Assembly (NCBI GenBank): GCA_963724825.1
Contig: CAVRWT010000017.1
Span: 1-64,000 of the forward strand
Source: JALYNX01 sp963724825
Lineage (GTDB): Bacteria > Actinomycetota > Acidimicrobiia > Spongiisociales > ZC4RG35
Direction: 5' to 3'
Length of the DNA stretch: 64,000 bases
The notes below the pieces were generated by a model, which saw nothing but the letters and a program-made list of their open reading frames with translations, ran no database searches and had not been told where the DNA came from. Positions 1 to 9,153 of the stretch are shown piece by piece; the stretch's first letter is position 1, and each line of letters starts with the position of its first letter. The translations under genes were made by a program, and so were the position numbers.

Positions 1-16
1 CGCCCGAGGAGACTCG

Positions 17-526
17 TCACTGCTCGACGTAATCGCTGGGGTCCCTTTGAATCGGTCCTTGCGGAGCGGAGAACCTCGGTCGCGAAGTCAGCGCCGTCCC
101 CAGCTGGCGGTGCTCGTCGCGGAGCGATTCCATCTCCGCAGCCAATCTGGGGGAGGTCGCCATGATCTCATCGAACAGGCCATCCGTCCCCTCCGCTGTG
201 CGGATGTGCTCTTCGAGTGCTCGGCGAAGTTCGGCAAGATTGGCATCGACCCCTACTTCGCTCGACGACGGGCCGGCTATCGCTTTCTCGAGGCCCGTCA
301 TCGCGTTCCAAAGCAGGGCCCGGCGCTTCCGGGCTCTCGTCAGGATGGATGTCTCGTTGGCCTCGTCGAGGTCCAAATGGATCTCGGCTTCCTGGGCCGC
401 AATCTCGAATTGCAGCTCACTCCCAGGCGCCCTGTACAGATCCACTCCTTGAGCTGACTCCTCCAACTCCAGCATGCGCTCAGCGTCGCTACGTGGCATG
501 CCCCAGGCATGCACGCCTTTCACCAT
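17..526 (-). CDS. Hypothetical acidic helical protein
   Basis: A 169-residue protein that I do not recognise. It is rich in Glu, Ala, Leu and Arg and should be almost entirely helical, with no signal peptide or membrane segment. The second half carries two short His-containing stretches (EEHIRTAEG near residue 107 and DEHRQL near 140) that recall hemerythrin-like or dinitrogenase-like helical bundles. There are too few conserved His/Glu ligands to claim a diiron site. It reads left from an ATG at 526 and stands alone, facing the start of the window. Confidence 0.5.
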   Translation of the reverse strand: MVKGVHAWGMPRSDAERMLELEESAQGVDLYRAPGSELQFEIAAQEAEIHLDLDEANETSILTRARKRRALLWNAMTGLEKAIAGPSSSEVGVDANLAELRRALEEHIRTAEGTDGLFDEIMATSPRLAAEMESLRDEHRQLGTALTSRPRFSAPQGPIQRDPSDYVEQ

Positions 527-638
527 GTGGGCAGTGCCTTAAGTCCTGATTCCGTCCCCGAGCGTGGGCTCCAATGATGACTTCCGGCCCTGGCAGCGAG
601 CCGCCAGATCACGTATTCATGGAGTCAAGGAGGTTCAC

Positions 639-749
639 ATGAGCCGTCAAGAAGAAGCGTCGGGCCATCGTGCAATGTGGCTGATGCTGATAGGTGCGGT
701 TGTCACCGGATTGTTTGCTTTCTGGTTCGTCCGTGGCCGCACCAGCTGA
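639..749 (+). CDS. Small single-pass membrane protein (36 aa)
   Basis: A 36-residue ORF preceded by a strong Shine-Dalgarno (AAGGAGG at about 627-633), which decides the ATG at 639. Residues 13-31 form one hydrophobic helix ending in a basic tail (VRGRTS). It ends 10 bases before the PEP synthase start. The good ribosome site and clean topology support translation; the function is unknown. Confidence 0.55.
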   Translation: MSRQEEASGHRAMWLMLIGAVVTGLFAFWFVRGRTS

Positions 750-759
750 CAAGCGCGAG

Positions 760-3233
760 ATGACGACATCTTTGGGGACCCGATACATACGTTGGTTCGA
801 GGAACTGGGGATAGATGACGTCGGCGAGGTCGGAGGCAAGAACGCCTCCCTCGGCGAGTTGTACCGCGGGTCGACCCCGCTCGGGGTCAATGTTCCCAAC
901 GGATTCGCGTGCGGTGACCGCCCAGGCGTATCGGGACACGCTGACCAATTCGGGTGCCTGGTCGAGCCTGGAAGAGATCATCGGCGGCGTAGACAAGTCC
1001 GACGTCGATGACCTTGCCAGTACGTGCTCGAAAGGCTCGTGAGCTGATCTACGAGTTACCCCTCCCTGAGCCGATTCGCGAGCAGATCATTAAGGGGTAT
1101 CAACGGCTGGTTGAGGAATACGGGACTGATTTGAGCGTTGCGGTCCGATCGTCAGCCACCGCCGAGGACCTGCCCACCGTGGTAGCTTTGCCGGACAACA
1201 CGAGACCTATCTCAACGTCCACGGCGCCGAGCGGGTAGTCGAGGCCTGCCGGAGGTGCTTTGCCTCGCTGTTCACCTGACCGTGGAATCTCGTATCGGAT
1301 CGACAAAGGTTTCGATCACTTCTCGGTTGCCCTATCTGTTGGCGTCATGAAGATGGTTCGCTCCGATCTGGCCAGTAGCGGGGTCATGTTCACTGATCGA
1401 CACGGAATCGGGGTTCGAAGACGTCGTCTTCATCACCGGTGCCTACGGATTGGGGCGAGACCGTGGTTCAGGGAGTAGTGGACCCCGACGAGTTCTACGT
1501 CCACAAGCCGACCTTCTGCTCGGGTACAGGTCTGTCCTGAAACGCGAACTTGGGGAGGAAGCAAGTCAGGATGGTCTGACTCCGAGGGTCGTGGCGGGCA
1601 GACCACTTCGATGGGCCCACCCCCGAGGCCGATCGCAGCAAGATTCTGCCTCACCGACACAGAGGTCCTCGCCCTGGCCGGCTATGGCATCGAGGTCGAG
1701 CGCCACTACGCCGCCAAGGCTGGGCACCAGATGCCGATGGATATCGAATGGGCCAAGGACGGCATCGACAACCGCCTTTACCTCGTGCAGGCCAGACCGG
1801 AAACCGTCGCTTCACAACTACGTGGCACCACGCTCACGGAGCAACTTGGTGCGACCCGGGTCTCAGGTCGTCGTTGAGGGCCGGGGCAGTGGGTAGCGCA
1901 GCTGCTTCAGGCAGAGCCCGTGTCATCACGTCCACCGCCGGTTTGTCCGCATTCCAAGACAATGAAGTCCTCATCGCCGACACCACCACTCCGGACTGGG
2001 AGCCGGTCATGAAGAACGCCGCAGCGATCGTCACCAATCGCGGGGGAGGACGGACCTGTCACGCGGGCGATTGTTGCTCGGGAGCTGGGGATACCAGCAG
2101 TCGTCGGAACGGTGAACGCGCACCGATCAAGTTCATTCCGGCCAGTTGATCACCGTTTCCTGCGCCGAAGGCGAGGTCGGCCGCGTGACGAGGGCAAGGT
2201 TTCGATCGAGACCCGAACCATCGATCTGGCAGATCTGACCAAGACGAGTACCGAGATCATGGTCAACATCGGCAATCCAGACCTCGCCTTTCAAACTTCG
2301 CAGCTCCCTGGATTGGCGTCGGTCTTGCCCGGATGGAGTTCATCATCTCCGAATCGATCCGGGCCCATCCTATGCCCTCCTTGACCTCATCGCGTTGAGG
2401 ATCTCGAGGATCGGCAGAAGATTCTCGAACTCATCGATGGATATCCGACCGGTGCCGATTACTTCGTCGAGCGTCTCGCTGAGGGAGTGGGGACCATTGC
2501 GGCAGCCTTCTACCCGAAGCCGGTCATCGTCCGCATGTCCGACTTCAAGACCAACGAGTACGCGAGCCTTCTCGGTGGGCGGGCCTTCGAGCCCATCGAG
2601 GCCAACCCGATGATCGGATTCCGGGGAGCGTCGCGCTATGCCCATCCGGCATACGCCGCCGGCTTTGCCCTGGAATGCGCAGCAATGAAACGGGCTCGAG
2701 ACGAGATGGGGCTAACCAACATCAGGCTGATGATCCCCTTCTGCAGGAGGGTTGAAGAGGGCGTGAAGGTGCTCGATGTGATGGCATCTCATGGCCTCCG
2801 CCGAGGTGAGAACGGCCTGGAGATCTATGTGATGTGTGAGATTCCCAACAACGTCGTGCAAGTCGATGCCTTCGCCGAGATCTTCGATGGATTCTCCATC
2901 GGCTCGAACGATCTGACCCAGCTCGTCCTTGGCGTGGACCGGGATTCTGAGTTGGTGGCCTTCGACTTCGAAGAGCGCGACGAAGGCGTGTTGGAGATGA
3001 TCAGGCTCGCAGTCGATGGTGCTCACCGGCACGGCCGGCATATCGGGATCTGCGGTCAGGCGCCATCAGACTTTCCAGACGTCGCCCGTCGCCTGGTGGA
3101 GATGGGGATCGACTCGATCAGCCTCAACCCGGACACTGTGCTCCGAACCATCCCGATCGTCCTCGATGCGGAGCAGACCCGTCCAACGGCCGTGGCGACC
3201 ACAAGCTGGGTTTCGACCCGTAACGCCGATTGA
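760..3233 (+). pseudogene. ppsA: Phosphoenolpyruvate synthase, heavily frameshifted
   Basis: PEP synthase converts pyruvate plus ATP to PEP, AMP and phosphate. The N-terminal ATP-grasp-like domain starts with RYIRWFEELGIDDVGEVGG and continues in other frames (ELIYELPLPEPIREQIIKGY, then SSATAEDLPT, then the ETYLNVHG motif in a third frame). The phosphohistidine domain is at about 2030-2100: the RTCHA motif is followed by a frame change before IVARELGIPAVVG. The PEP-binding TIM-barrel domain is intact from about 2487, with GFRGASRYAHPAY and GSNDLTQLVLGVDRDS. I count at least eight frame changes before 2490 and none after. Residues between breaks remain well conserved, so the damage is either very recent or technical. 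Confidence 0.8.
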
Positions 3234-3384
3234 CGGCCCCGCGCCCAAAGGACACCGCTCTTCTTGGTGGTGGTCGACCTCAAGAGCCGGTGCGTCCCAG
3301 GTCGAAGTTCCTTTCGACCCTATGGCCAACGACTCTCCAACGCCGACACATGAATAGAGACCAGGACGACAAGGGGTGGTGACC

Positions 3385-3831
3385 ATGCAGGTTGGCTATC
3401 GCAGTAGCAGCGGGATGCAGACTCCGAGTTCGACATCTCACTGGCCCACACGGCGGGTCGTTACTGAGTTGTGGCTGATAGGCACGGCGCTTGTGTTCTT
3501 CGGTCTCGATGCGATCGGGATCGACGACCCCGATGCCACATTCTTGATCGTCCTGATGTCGATCGTGATCTCAGCAGACATCGTCGCCGGGACGATCTGC
3601 CTCCTCAAGGGATACCTCGGAGTGGGTTGGTTGGCCCTCACGGCGTGGTTGGTCCTGCCGATTGGCATCGGCATCTCGTCACAGATCTTGGATCAGCGCT
3701 GGGAATCCGACTTCTTTGGATCGGTCGTCGGCGCGGCAATCGTGTTGGTCGTTTGCGCTCCTGCCCTGACCACCGCCCGACGGCGAGCTCGCTTGGGGTC
3801 CTTCTGGGAGAGCCGGCGCTGGACGGAGTGA
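3385..3831 (+). CDS. Four-helix integral membrane protein, unknown function
   Basis: A 148-residue protein with about four hydrophobic segments (roughly residues 27-45, 48-70, 78-98 and 110-130) and a basic C-terminus. The ATG at 3385 is preferred because AAGGGG lies eight bases upstream; an in-frame GTG at 3376 is the alternative. No recognised family motif. It follows the PEP synthase remnant on the same strand. Confidence 0.55.
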   Translation: MQVGYRSSSGMQTPSSTSHWPTRRVVTELWLIGTALVFFGLDAIGIDDPDATFLIVLMSIVISADIVAGTICLLKGYLGVGWLALTAWLVLPIGIGISSQILDQRWESDFFGSVVGAAIVLVVCAPALTTARRRARLGSFWESRRWTE

Positions 3832-3900
3832 ACGGCTCACCCGCGATGCGCCCGCCGGGCGTATCAGATACTGCTTTCAGCCGCGTCTAGGGTCCGGTCG

Positions 3901-4548
3901 ATGACAATGACTCCTGAGCGTTGGGACTTCCTCGACGACTACTCCCGTGAAGTCTTCGGAGCCGAGGACGACCACCTGTCCGGGCTGATGGCTGAGGCGG
4001 TGGCAGCCGGCCTGCCGGATATCGCGGTGACCGCGGATGTCGGCCGGCTGCTCCACATCCTGACCGCTATGACCAGAGGCCTGCTGGCGATCGAGGTCGG
4101 CACCCTGGCTGGCTATTCCGGGATCTGGATCGCCCGGGGACTGCAACCGACAGGAAAGCTGATCACGATCGAGCTGCAGCCAAAGCACGCTGAATTTGCC
4201 AGGAAGCAGTTCGAGCGGGCTGGCGTTTCGGACCAGGTAGAGATTCGACTCGGCCCTGGAATCGAAGTCCTGACCGCTCTCAGCGACGAGTTGGAGCCGG
4301 GGAGCGTCGACGTCCTCTTCATCGACGCCGTGAAGACGGAGTACTCCGAGTACTTTCAGGCTGCCCGACCGCTGATCGCTGTGGGTGGGCTCGTCCTCGC
4401 CGACAATGTTCTCGGCACCGGCGAAGGGTGGGTGGATCAGGGCTACGGGACCGATCCGTTCAACAGGCTGATCGCTGCCGACCCTGACTTCGAAGCCGTT
4501 GCCGTCCCGCTGCGCCAGGGTGTGATGATCGCCCGCCGTTTCAGTTGA
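3901..4548 (+). CDS. Class I SAM-dependent O-methyltransferase
   Basis: A 215-residue cytosolic enzyme of the caffeoyl-CoA/catechol O-methyltransferase type, which moves a methyl group from SAM to a hydroxyl of a small substrate. Motif I is AIEVGTLAGYSGIWIARGL (about residues 62-80), motif II has TIELQPKHAEFA, and the family's metal-binding Asp region appears as VDVLFIDAVKTEYSEYF with a second Asp-Asn (LADNVLGTG). Length is normal for the family. It meets menE tail to tail with an 8-bp overlap. The substrate cannot be told from sequence; a role in quinone or phenolic metabolism is only suggested by the neighbours. Confidence 0.8.
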   Translation: MTMTPERWDFLDDYSREVFGAEDDHLSGLMAEAVAAGLPDIAVTADVGRLLHILTAMTRGLLAIEVGTLAGYSGIWIARGLQPTGKLITIELQPKHAEFARKQFERAGVSDQVEIRLGPGIEVLTALSDELEPGSVDVLFIDAVKTEYSEYFQAARPLIAVGGLVLADNVLGTGEGWVDQGYGTDPFNRLIAADPDFEAVAVPLRQGVMIARRFS

Positions 4549-5737
4549 GGAACTGAATCGCGTGAGCCCGGTCGGGTTTGCCCAGATCGGTTACCGGGAG
4601 CGAGTCGACCCGCTGCCAGCGCTTCGGGATCAGGGAACCAGGCAACTGGTCCCTGAGCCGGGCCTCGACAGCGTCAGGTGGCAAGTTCCCTACATAGAGA
4701 CAGGCGACCTCCATCCCCCATTCCTGGCTGGGCACGCCAAAGACCAGCGCGGCCTCGACACCCGCGATCGTGTTCAGAGCTGCCTCAATCACTTCGGGAT
4801 CCACATTCACGCCGCCGCTGACGATGACATCGTCCGCCCGGCCCAGGACCCGGAGCGCCCCGTCGCTGTCCAACTCGCCCAGGTCGCCGGTCACGAACCA
4901 TTCTTCCGACGCACGGTCGGGCTCACCGATGTACCCCGGCGAGACCATCCGCCCCCGGATCGCGATCCGACGGTCGGGCTGGATGCGAAGGTCGACGCCG
5001 GGCAACGGATGTGCCTTCGGCTCGACGGCTGAACCGGGGCGAAGCGTCGCAACCTGGCCACAGGTCTCGGTCATCCCGTAGCTGGGAAGGACGGGCAGTC
5101 GTGCGGCGACGGCACGCTCCAACAACCCGTCCGAGATCGGGCCGCCACCAACGATCACAGCGCGGACGCCCGGAAAGGGCCCCGGGTCGATATCGAGAAC
5201 TCGGTGAAGCATCGTTGGAACCACAGAGGCAAAGGTCACCCCGCTTCGCAAGCCGGCGACGAACTCCGCAGCATCGAACCGGGCCACCATTCGCACCGTT
5301 CCTCCGACGTGGGCCGAGCGAAGGACGATGGAAATCCCTCCGACTCGATACAGCCCCATTGCGAGGAGCCAAACGTCGTCGGATCCGTTTCCCAAGTGCT
5401 GTTGCGAGGCGATCACCGCCGCCTCCCAGTTGGCGCGAGTCAGGCGCACCCCTTTTGCCCCACCGGTGGTCCCAGAGGTGAAGACGACCGTGGCTGCACC
5501 CATCGGATCCACAACACCCGGCTCTTCCTGATCAGGGCCAGCCACCACGGCCGACCCTCCCGACATCACAGCGAGCAGATCCACAACCGAACCAGCACTG
5601 AGACGAGGGCGTAAGACTTCCACCCCGGCGACCGGTCGGTTGTGAAGGGACTCGAGAACATCGCCGTAGGTGTGCGAGCCGAAAGGGGTCTCCAAGAACA
5701 CCCGTTTCGGGTCGTGACGGGCCAACCAATCGATCAC
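4541..5737 (-). CDS. menE: o-Succinylbenzoate-CoA ligase (MenE), menaquinone synthesis
   Basis: ANL-superfamily adenylate-forming enzyme that joins o-succinylbenzoate to CoA using ATP. The P-loop is FTSGTTGGAKGVRLT (about residue 83 onward), the adenine-binding motif is PSYGMTETCGQ, and the hinge region contains WFVTGDLGELD. The C-terminal domain has the catalytic Lys in LGKPDRAH. I take the GTG at 5737 as the start (398 aa, slightly short as in other actinobacterial MenE); earlier in-frame starts would run into menB. It is divergent from menB with only 25 bp between starts. MenE identity rests on this context as well as the fold. Confidence 0.85.
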   Translation of the reverse strand: MIDWLARHDPKRVFLETPFGSHTYGDVLESLHNRPVAGVEVLRPRLSAGSVVDLLAVMSGGSAVVAGPDQEEPGVVDPMGAATVVFTSGTTGGAKGVRLTRANWEAAVIASQQHLGNGSDDVWLLAMGLYRVGGISIVLRSAHVGGTVRMVARFDAAEFVAGLRSGVTFASVVPTMLHRVLDIDPGPFPGVRAVIVGGGPISDGLLERAVAARLPVLPSYGMTETCGQVATLRPGSAVEPKAHPLPGVDLRIQPDRRIAIRGRMVSPGYIGEPDRASEEWFVTGDLGELDSDGALRVLGRADDVIVSGGVNVDPEVIEAALNTIAGVEAALVFGVPSQEWGMEVACLYVGNLPPDAVEARLRDQLPGSLIPKRWQRVDSLPVTDLGKPDRAHAIQFLN

Positions 5738-5762
5738 ATGTCGATTGTGCCTCTTATCCTGC

Positions 5763-6668
5763 GTGTCCGTGGTTTCCGAGATCTTCGATCCAGCTGCCTG
5801 GGACCTTGTGCCCGGGTTCGACCTCACCGACATCACCTACCACCGGGCCCGGGGTGCTGGAGTGGTTCGCATCGCCTTCGACCGTCCCGACGTCCGAAAC
5901 GCCTTTCGCCCCCAGACCGTCGACGAGCTCTTCGCTGCCCTTGACCACGCACGGCAGACCACAGACGTCGGCTGCGTCCTGCTCACCGGCAACGGGCCTT
6001 CACCAAAGGACGGGGGCTGGGCCTTCTCCTCTGGCGGGGACCAGAGAATCCGCGGCGCCGACGGCTACAAGTACGCCGCGGGCGAAGGGGAGGAGGCCGT
6101 GGACCCGGCGCGGGTCGGACGCCTCCACATCCTCGAAGTGCAGCGACTGATCCGATTCATGCCCAAGGTCGTGATCGCCGTGGTGCCTGGCTGGGCCGTC
6201 GGCGGCGGCCATAGCCTCCACGTCGTCTGCGATCTCACCATCGCCTCCGAGGAGCACGCCCTCTTCAAGCAGACAGATGCCGACGTCGCCTCCTACGACG
6301 CCGGCTACGGCTCGGCATACCTGGCCAGGCAGGTCGGCCAGAAGCGGGCTCGTGAAGTGTTCTTCCTGGGAAGGACCTACACCGCACAGGAGGCGTTTGA
6401 GATGGGGATGGTCAACGCGGTGATCCCCCACGCCGACCTGGAGAGAGTGGCCTTGGAGTGGGGAGTCGAGATCACTCACAAGAGCCCCATGTCGCAGCGG
6501 ATGCTCAAGTTTGCGTTCAATCTCATCGACGACGGGCTGGTCGGTCAACAGATCTTCGCCGGCGAAGCCACCCGCCTCGGATACATGACCGAGGAGGCCG
6601 GCGAAGGCCGGGATGCCTTCCTCGAAAAGCGCGATCCGGACTTTGGCCGCTACCCCTGGCACTTCTGA
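5763..6668 (+). CDS. menB: 1,4-Dihydroxy-2-naphthoyl-CoA synthase (MenB)
   Basis: Crotonase-superfamily enzyme that closes the second ring of the naphthoquinone by Dieckmann-type cyclisation of o-succinylbenzoyl-CoA. Characteristic MenB stretches are FTDI-like DLTDITYHRA near the N-terminus, FSSGGDQRIRG (oxyanion hole and Asp), VPGWAVGGGHSLHVVCDL, and the C-terminal EKRDPDFGRYPWHF. About 301 aa from the GTG at 5763; a GTG at 5769 is also possible. menA follows after 4 bp, so the two form an operon. Confidence 0.92.
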   Translation: MSVVSEIFDPAAWDLVPGFDLTDITYHRARGAGVVRIAFDRPDVRNAFRPQTVDELFAALDHARQTTDVGCVLLTGNGPSPKDGGWAFSSGGDQRIRGADGYKYAAGEGEEAVDPARVGRLHILEVQRLIRFMPKVVIAVVPGWAVGGGHSLHVVCDLTIASEEHALFKQTDADVASYDAGYGSAYLARQVGQKRAREVFFLGRTYTAQEAFEMGMVNAVIPHADLERVALEWGVEITHKSPMSQRMLKFAFNLIDDGLVGQQIFAGEATRLGYMTEEAGEGRDAFLEKRDPDFGRYPWHF

Positions 6669-6672
6669 TCCC

Positions 6673-7551
6673 TTGACCCGCTTTCAGGCCTGGAAGACCG
6701 CGGCACGGGTGCACACCTTGCCCGCGGCGGTGGTGCCGGTGCTGGTTGGCGCAGGCCTCGCCCTCGGAGAGGGGGTGTTCCGGGCCGACGCGTTCAGCCT
6801 GACATTGATTGCCGCTCTCTCGATCCAGGTCGCGGCGAACTTCGCCAACGACGCTTCCGACGCCGCCCGTGGAGCGGATACCTCGGCCCGGGTCGGCCCT
6901 CCGAGGATGGTGGCGCTCGGAGTGCTCACACCGCGTCAGATGTGGAGGGGGGTGGCGATCGCCATCCTGATCGCCGCATGCGCCGGAATCGGCCTGGCTC
7001 TGATCGCGGGGCCTTTGATCCTCGCCATCGGCGTGATCTCGATCATCGCCATGCTCGGCTATGTCGGGGGACCGTTCCCCTACGGCTACCACGGCCTCGG
7101 CGAAGTGTTCGTTTTCGTCTTCTTCGGGCTGGTGGCGACCGTAGGCAGCCGATACGTCCATGACATGACCGCCCCCGTCGCCGCCTGGCTGTTGTCGATC
7201 CCGGTGGGGATGCTGGTCACCGCGCTGCTGGTAGCCAACAACTATCGCGATCTGGACACTGATCGGAACACGGGCAAACGCACCCTGGCCGTCATCATGG
7301 GACGAGAGCCCACCAAGTGGCTCTACGCGGTGCTCATCTATGGCGCCTTCGTGCTGATCGTCGCCTTCGCGGTGGCCGGGTGGACGCCGCTCCCGACCCT
7401 CTTTGCGGCGATGCTCGCCCCGTACGCCGTGGGGCCGGTGCGCACCCTGTGGCAGAACACCGATGGCCCCTCGTTGATTCGGGCGCTGAAGATGAACGGG
7501 AGGCTCCATCTCTGGACCGGGGTGATACTCGCCATCGGGGCCTGGCTCTGA
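6673..7551 (+). CDS. menA: 1,4-Dihydroxy-2-naphthoate polyprenyltransferase (MenA)
   Basis: UbiA-family membrane prenyltransferase that attaches the polyprenyl chain to DHNA, giving demethylmenaquinone. The first Asp-rich motif is NFANDASDAARGAD (about residues 54-67) and the second is NNYRDLDTDRNTGKRT (about 189-204). Eight or so hydrophobic segments cover the rest. The TTG at 6673 is chosen because it lies just after the menB stop and begins the usual TRFQAWKTAARVHTLPAA N-terminus. 292 aa, normal length. Confidence 0.92.
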   Translation: MTRFQAWKTAARVHTLPAAVVPVLVGAGLALGEGVFRADAFSLTLIAALSIQVAANFANDASDAARGADTSARVGPPRMVALGVLTPRQMWRGVAIAILIAACAGIGLALIAGPLILAIGVISIIAMLGYVGGPFPYGYHGLGEVFVFVFFGLVATVGSRYVHDMTAPVAAWLLSIPVGMLVTALLVANNYRDLDTDRNTGKRTLAVIMGREPTKWLYAVLIYGAFVLIVAFAVAGWTPLPTLFAAMLAPYAVGPVRTLWQNTDGPSLIRALKMNGRLHLWTGVILAIGAWL

Positions 7552-7588
7552 TCGGAACCGTTTGCGATTGGAGTAGCGTCGAATCGAT

Positions 7589-8014
7589 ATGAGAAGAACT
7601 CTTGTGTTTGCCGCCGTACTAGGACTGACCCTTGCCGCCTGTGCCGATCCCAGCGAGCCTGGGGCAGACCCGACACTCTCTGACTGGACCCTGCAATCGG
7701 GAACCGTCGACGGGGCCGACATCCCCATCGTCGCCGACCATCCGATCACACTGACATTCGAGGATGAAGGGGCCATTGCCGGAACTTCGGCGTGCAACTC
7801 CTACTTCGGTGGCTACACGATCGACGGCACCGACATCTCGTTCACCGACATGGGCTCGACGCAGATGGCCTGTGAGCCTGCCGAGGTGATGGACTCGGAG
7901 TCGATGTACTTCGACGCCATGTCGAAGGTCGATTCGTTCACTGCCACCGATGACACCCTGACCCTGACCGGTGACGGTGTCGAATTGGTGTTCGAGGTCG
8001 ACGCCTCAGCCTGA
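7589..8014 (+). CDS. META-domain (HslJ-like) lipoprotein
   Basis: A 141-residue secreted lipoprotein: signal peptide with lipobox LAAC (Cys at about residue 18). It is followed by one META/HslJ-like domain with the typical W-x-L-x(n)-G start (SDWTLQSGTVDG), the GTSACNSYFGGYTIDG core and a second conserved Cys (MACEP) near residue 91. Such domains are found in heat-shock and envelope-stress proteins; the biochemical role is unknown. A strong hairpin terminator follows the stop. Confidence 0.8.
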   Translation: MRRTLVFAAVLGLTLAACADPSEPGADPTLSDWTLQSGTVDGADIPIVADHPITLTFEDEGAIAGTSACNSYFGGYTIDGTDISFTDMGSTQMACEPAEVMDSESMYFDAMSKVDSFTATDDTLTLTGDGVELVFEVDASA

Positions 8015-8034
8015 GGCACGACGAACCCGCGACG

Positions 8035-8068
8035 GAAGAAACCCCCCGGAATCCCGGGGGGTTTCTTC
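8035..8068. terminator. Rho-independent, probably bidirectional terminator
   Basis: A perfect 15-bp stem (arms 8035-8049 and 8054-8068) with a GC core of six C/G pairs and a four-base loop. The A-rich and T-rich arm edges serve as a U-tract in either direction. It lies between the convergent META lipoprotein and RRM genes, so it can stop both. Confidence 0.9.
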
Positions 8069-8115
8069 ACATTGGGATGGGCTCCGGCGGCAAACACCCG
8101 CCTTGCCCGCGGTGC

Positions 8116-8376
8116 TCAGCGAGCGCGCTCTTTGGCCAGGTTCACGGTGAGCTGACGCCCGCCCATGTCCTTGCCGTTCAAAGAGGAGATAGCGGCCTGA
8201 GCCTCTTCGGCTGACTCCATCTCGACGAACCCGAAACCACGGGAACGGCCGGTGTCGCGGTCATTGATGACCTGCGCCTTGGTCACACGACCGTGGGGCG
8301 CGAACAGGGACTCCAACGCTGCGGAGTCCGTGGAAAACGAGAGGTTTCCCACATAGATATTGGTGGACATTGACAT
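8116..8376 (-). CDS. RRM-domain RNA-binding protein
   Basis: An 86-residue protein consisting of one RNA recognition motif. RNP2 is IYVGNL (residues 7-12) and RNP1 is RGFGFVEM (about 46-53), the residues that stack on RNA bases. The GGAAGGAG Shine-Dalgarno just upstream decides the ATG at 8376; a second ATG at 8370 is possible. The family is known from cyanobacterial cold-induced Rbp proteins and occurs widely in bacteria. It likely acts on mRNA stability or translation, which is inference. Confidence 0.9.
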   Translation of the reverse strand: MSMSTNIYVGNLSFSTDSAALESLFAPHGRVTKAQVINDRDTGRSRGFGFVEMESAEEAQAAISSLNGKDMGGRQLTVNLAKERAR

Positions 8377-8785
8377 GCTCCTTCCAGAGCTCGAACCGTC
8401 GACTTCCTTGACGCCCCACATCCGACCCATCTGAGATCACCTTCGACATGAGACGGAGGGGGTCAGATGGGCACCTGTGGCGACTTCACCCGACGGTACG
8501 AAGGAGCGAAGAAACGGCGCAGCACGCATCCAGGCGTGCGCTGTGTATTTCACATTAACCGTCCGAGGCAGCTATTCCGAGCCCGCCCGAGGCAAGACCG
8601 GACGTTTCCCGTTTGAAAGCCGCACAGGGTTAGGGTTGTCATTGCGTAATTCACCACCAGGCCTCGCAGGGCCGGCCCGTGACCGACCAGGTCAGACCGG
8701 ACAGGCAATTCGGTCCCGGGCTTTGTAGGCGTCCTCGTTTGGAGAACACCGGTGAGTCGACGCCTTCAGCGACCAGAGGATCCAG
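8377..8785. other. Intergenic region between divergent genes, no gene seen
   Basis: About 410 bases between the RRM gene (minus) and the small SHOCT-like gene (plus). Open frames here lack codon bias and motifs. A TTGAAA element near 8615 followed by TAGGGT about 16 bases later could be a promoter for the plus-strand gene. The long leader of the RRM gene would fit cold-shock type 5' UTR control, which is conjecture. Confidence 0.4.
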
Positions 8786-9049
8786 ATGGCACAAAGAGGA
8801 CGTGAGGCAATGAGCAAGCGGGCCCGTGAGCGGACCCGTCAGGAAAAGCAAGAGGCCAAGCGCCAGAAGAAGGAGGACCGTGTCGAGGAGTCAGCCCTGG
8901 CCGAGGCTCCTGACGAGACGGCCCTCATGGAGGAGTTCCAGACGCTGAGCGAGCAGTACAACGCCAACGTCGTCAGCGAGAGCCACTACACGTCGGAGAG
9001 ACATCGGATCTTCGTGGCACTCGGGATCGAGACTGAGGCAGACGGCTAA
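8786..9049 (+). CDS. Small SHOCT-like protein with charged N-terminus
   Basis: An 87-residue protein. Residues 9-35 are an extremely basic/acidic helix (KRARERTRQEKQEAKRQKKEDR). The C-terminal 35 residues (EEFQTLSEQYNANVVSESHY then RHRIFVALGIE) match the pattern of short C-terminal (SHOCT)-like modules that end many actinobacterial membrane or nucleic-acid proteins. Start ATG 8786 has AGAGGA upstream; ATG 8810 is an alternative. Possibly binds nucleic acid or associates with a partner; the role is unknown. Confidence 0.6.
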   Translation: MAQRGREAMSKRARERTRQEKQEAKRQKKEDRVEESALAEAPDETALMEEFQTLSEQYNANVVSESHYTSERHRIFVALGIETEADG

Positions 9050-9153
9050 AGGGTTCGCAGTCCACTTGTCGGAATTGCCCCCTCCGGCCCTCGGGGCCAC
9101 CTCCCCCAACGTCGCTCCGCTCCTGGGAGGAAATGAGATCGAGCCATTTGGGG

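Noticed and set aside
8477..8728. Open frame of about 83 codons in the RRM upstream region
   Set aside because: No ribosome site, no recognisable composition or motif, and it lies in a likely leader or promoter region.
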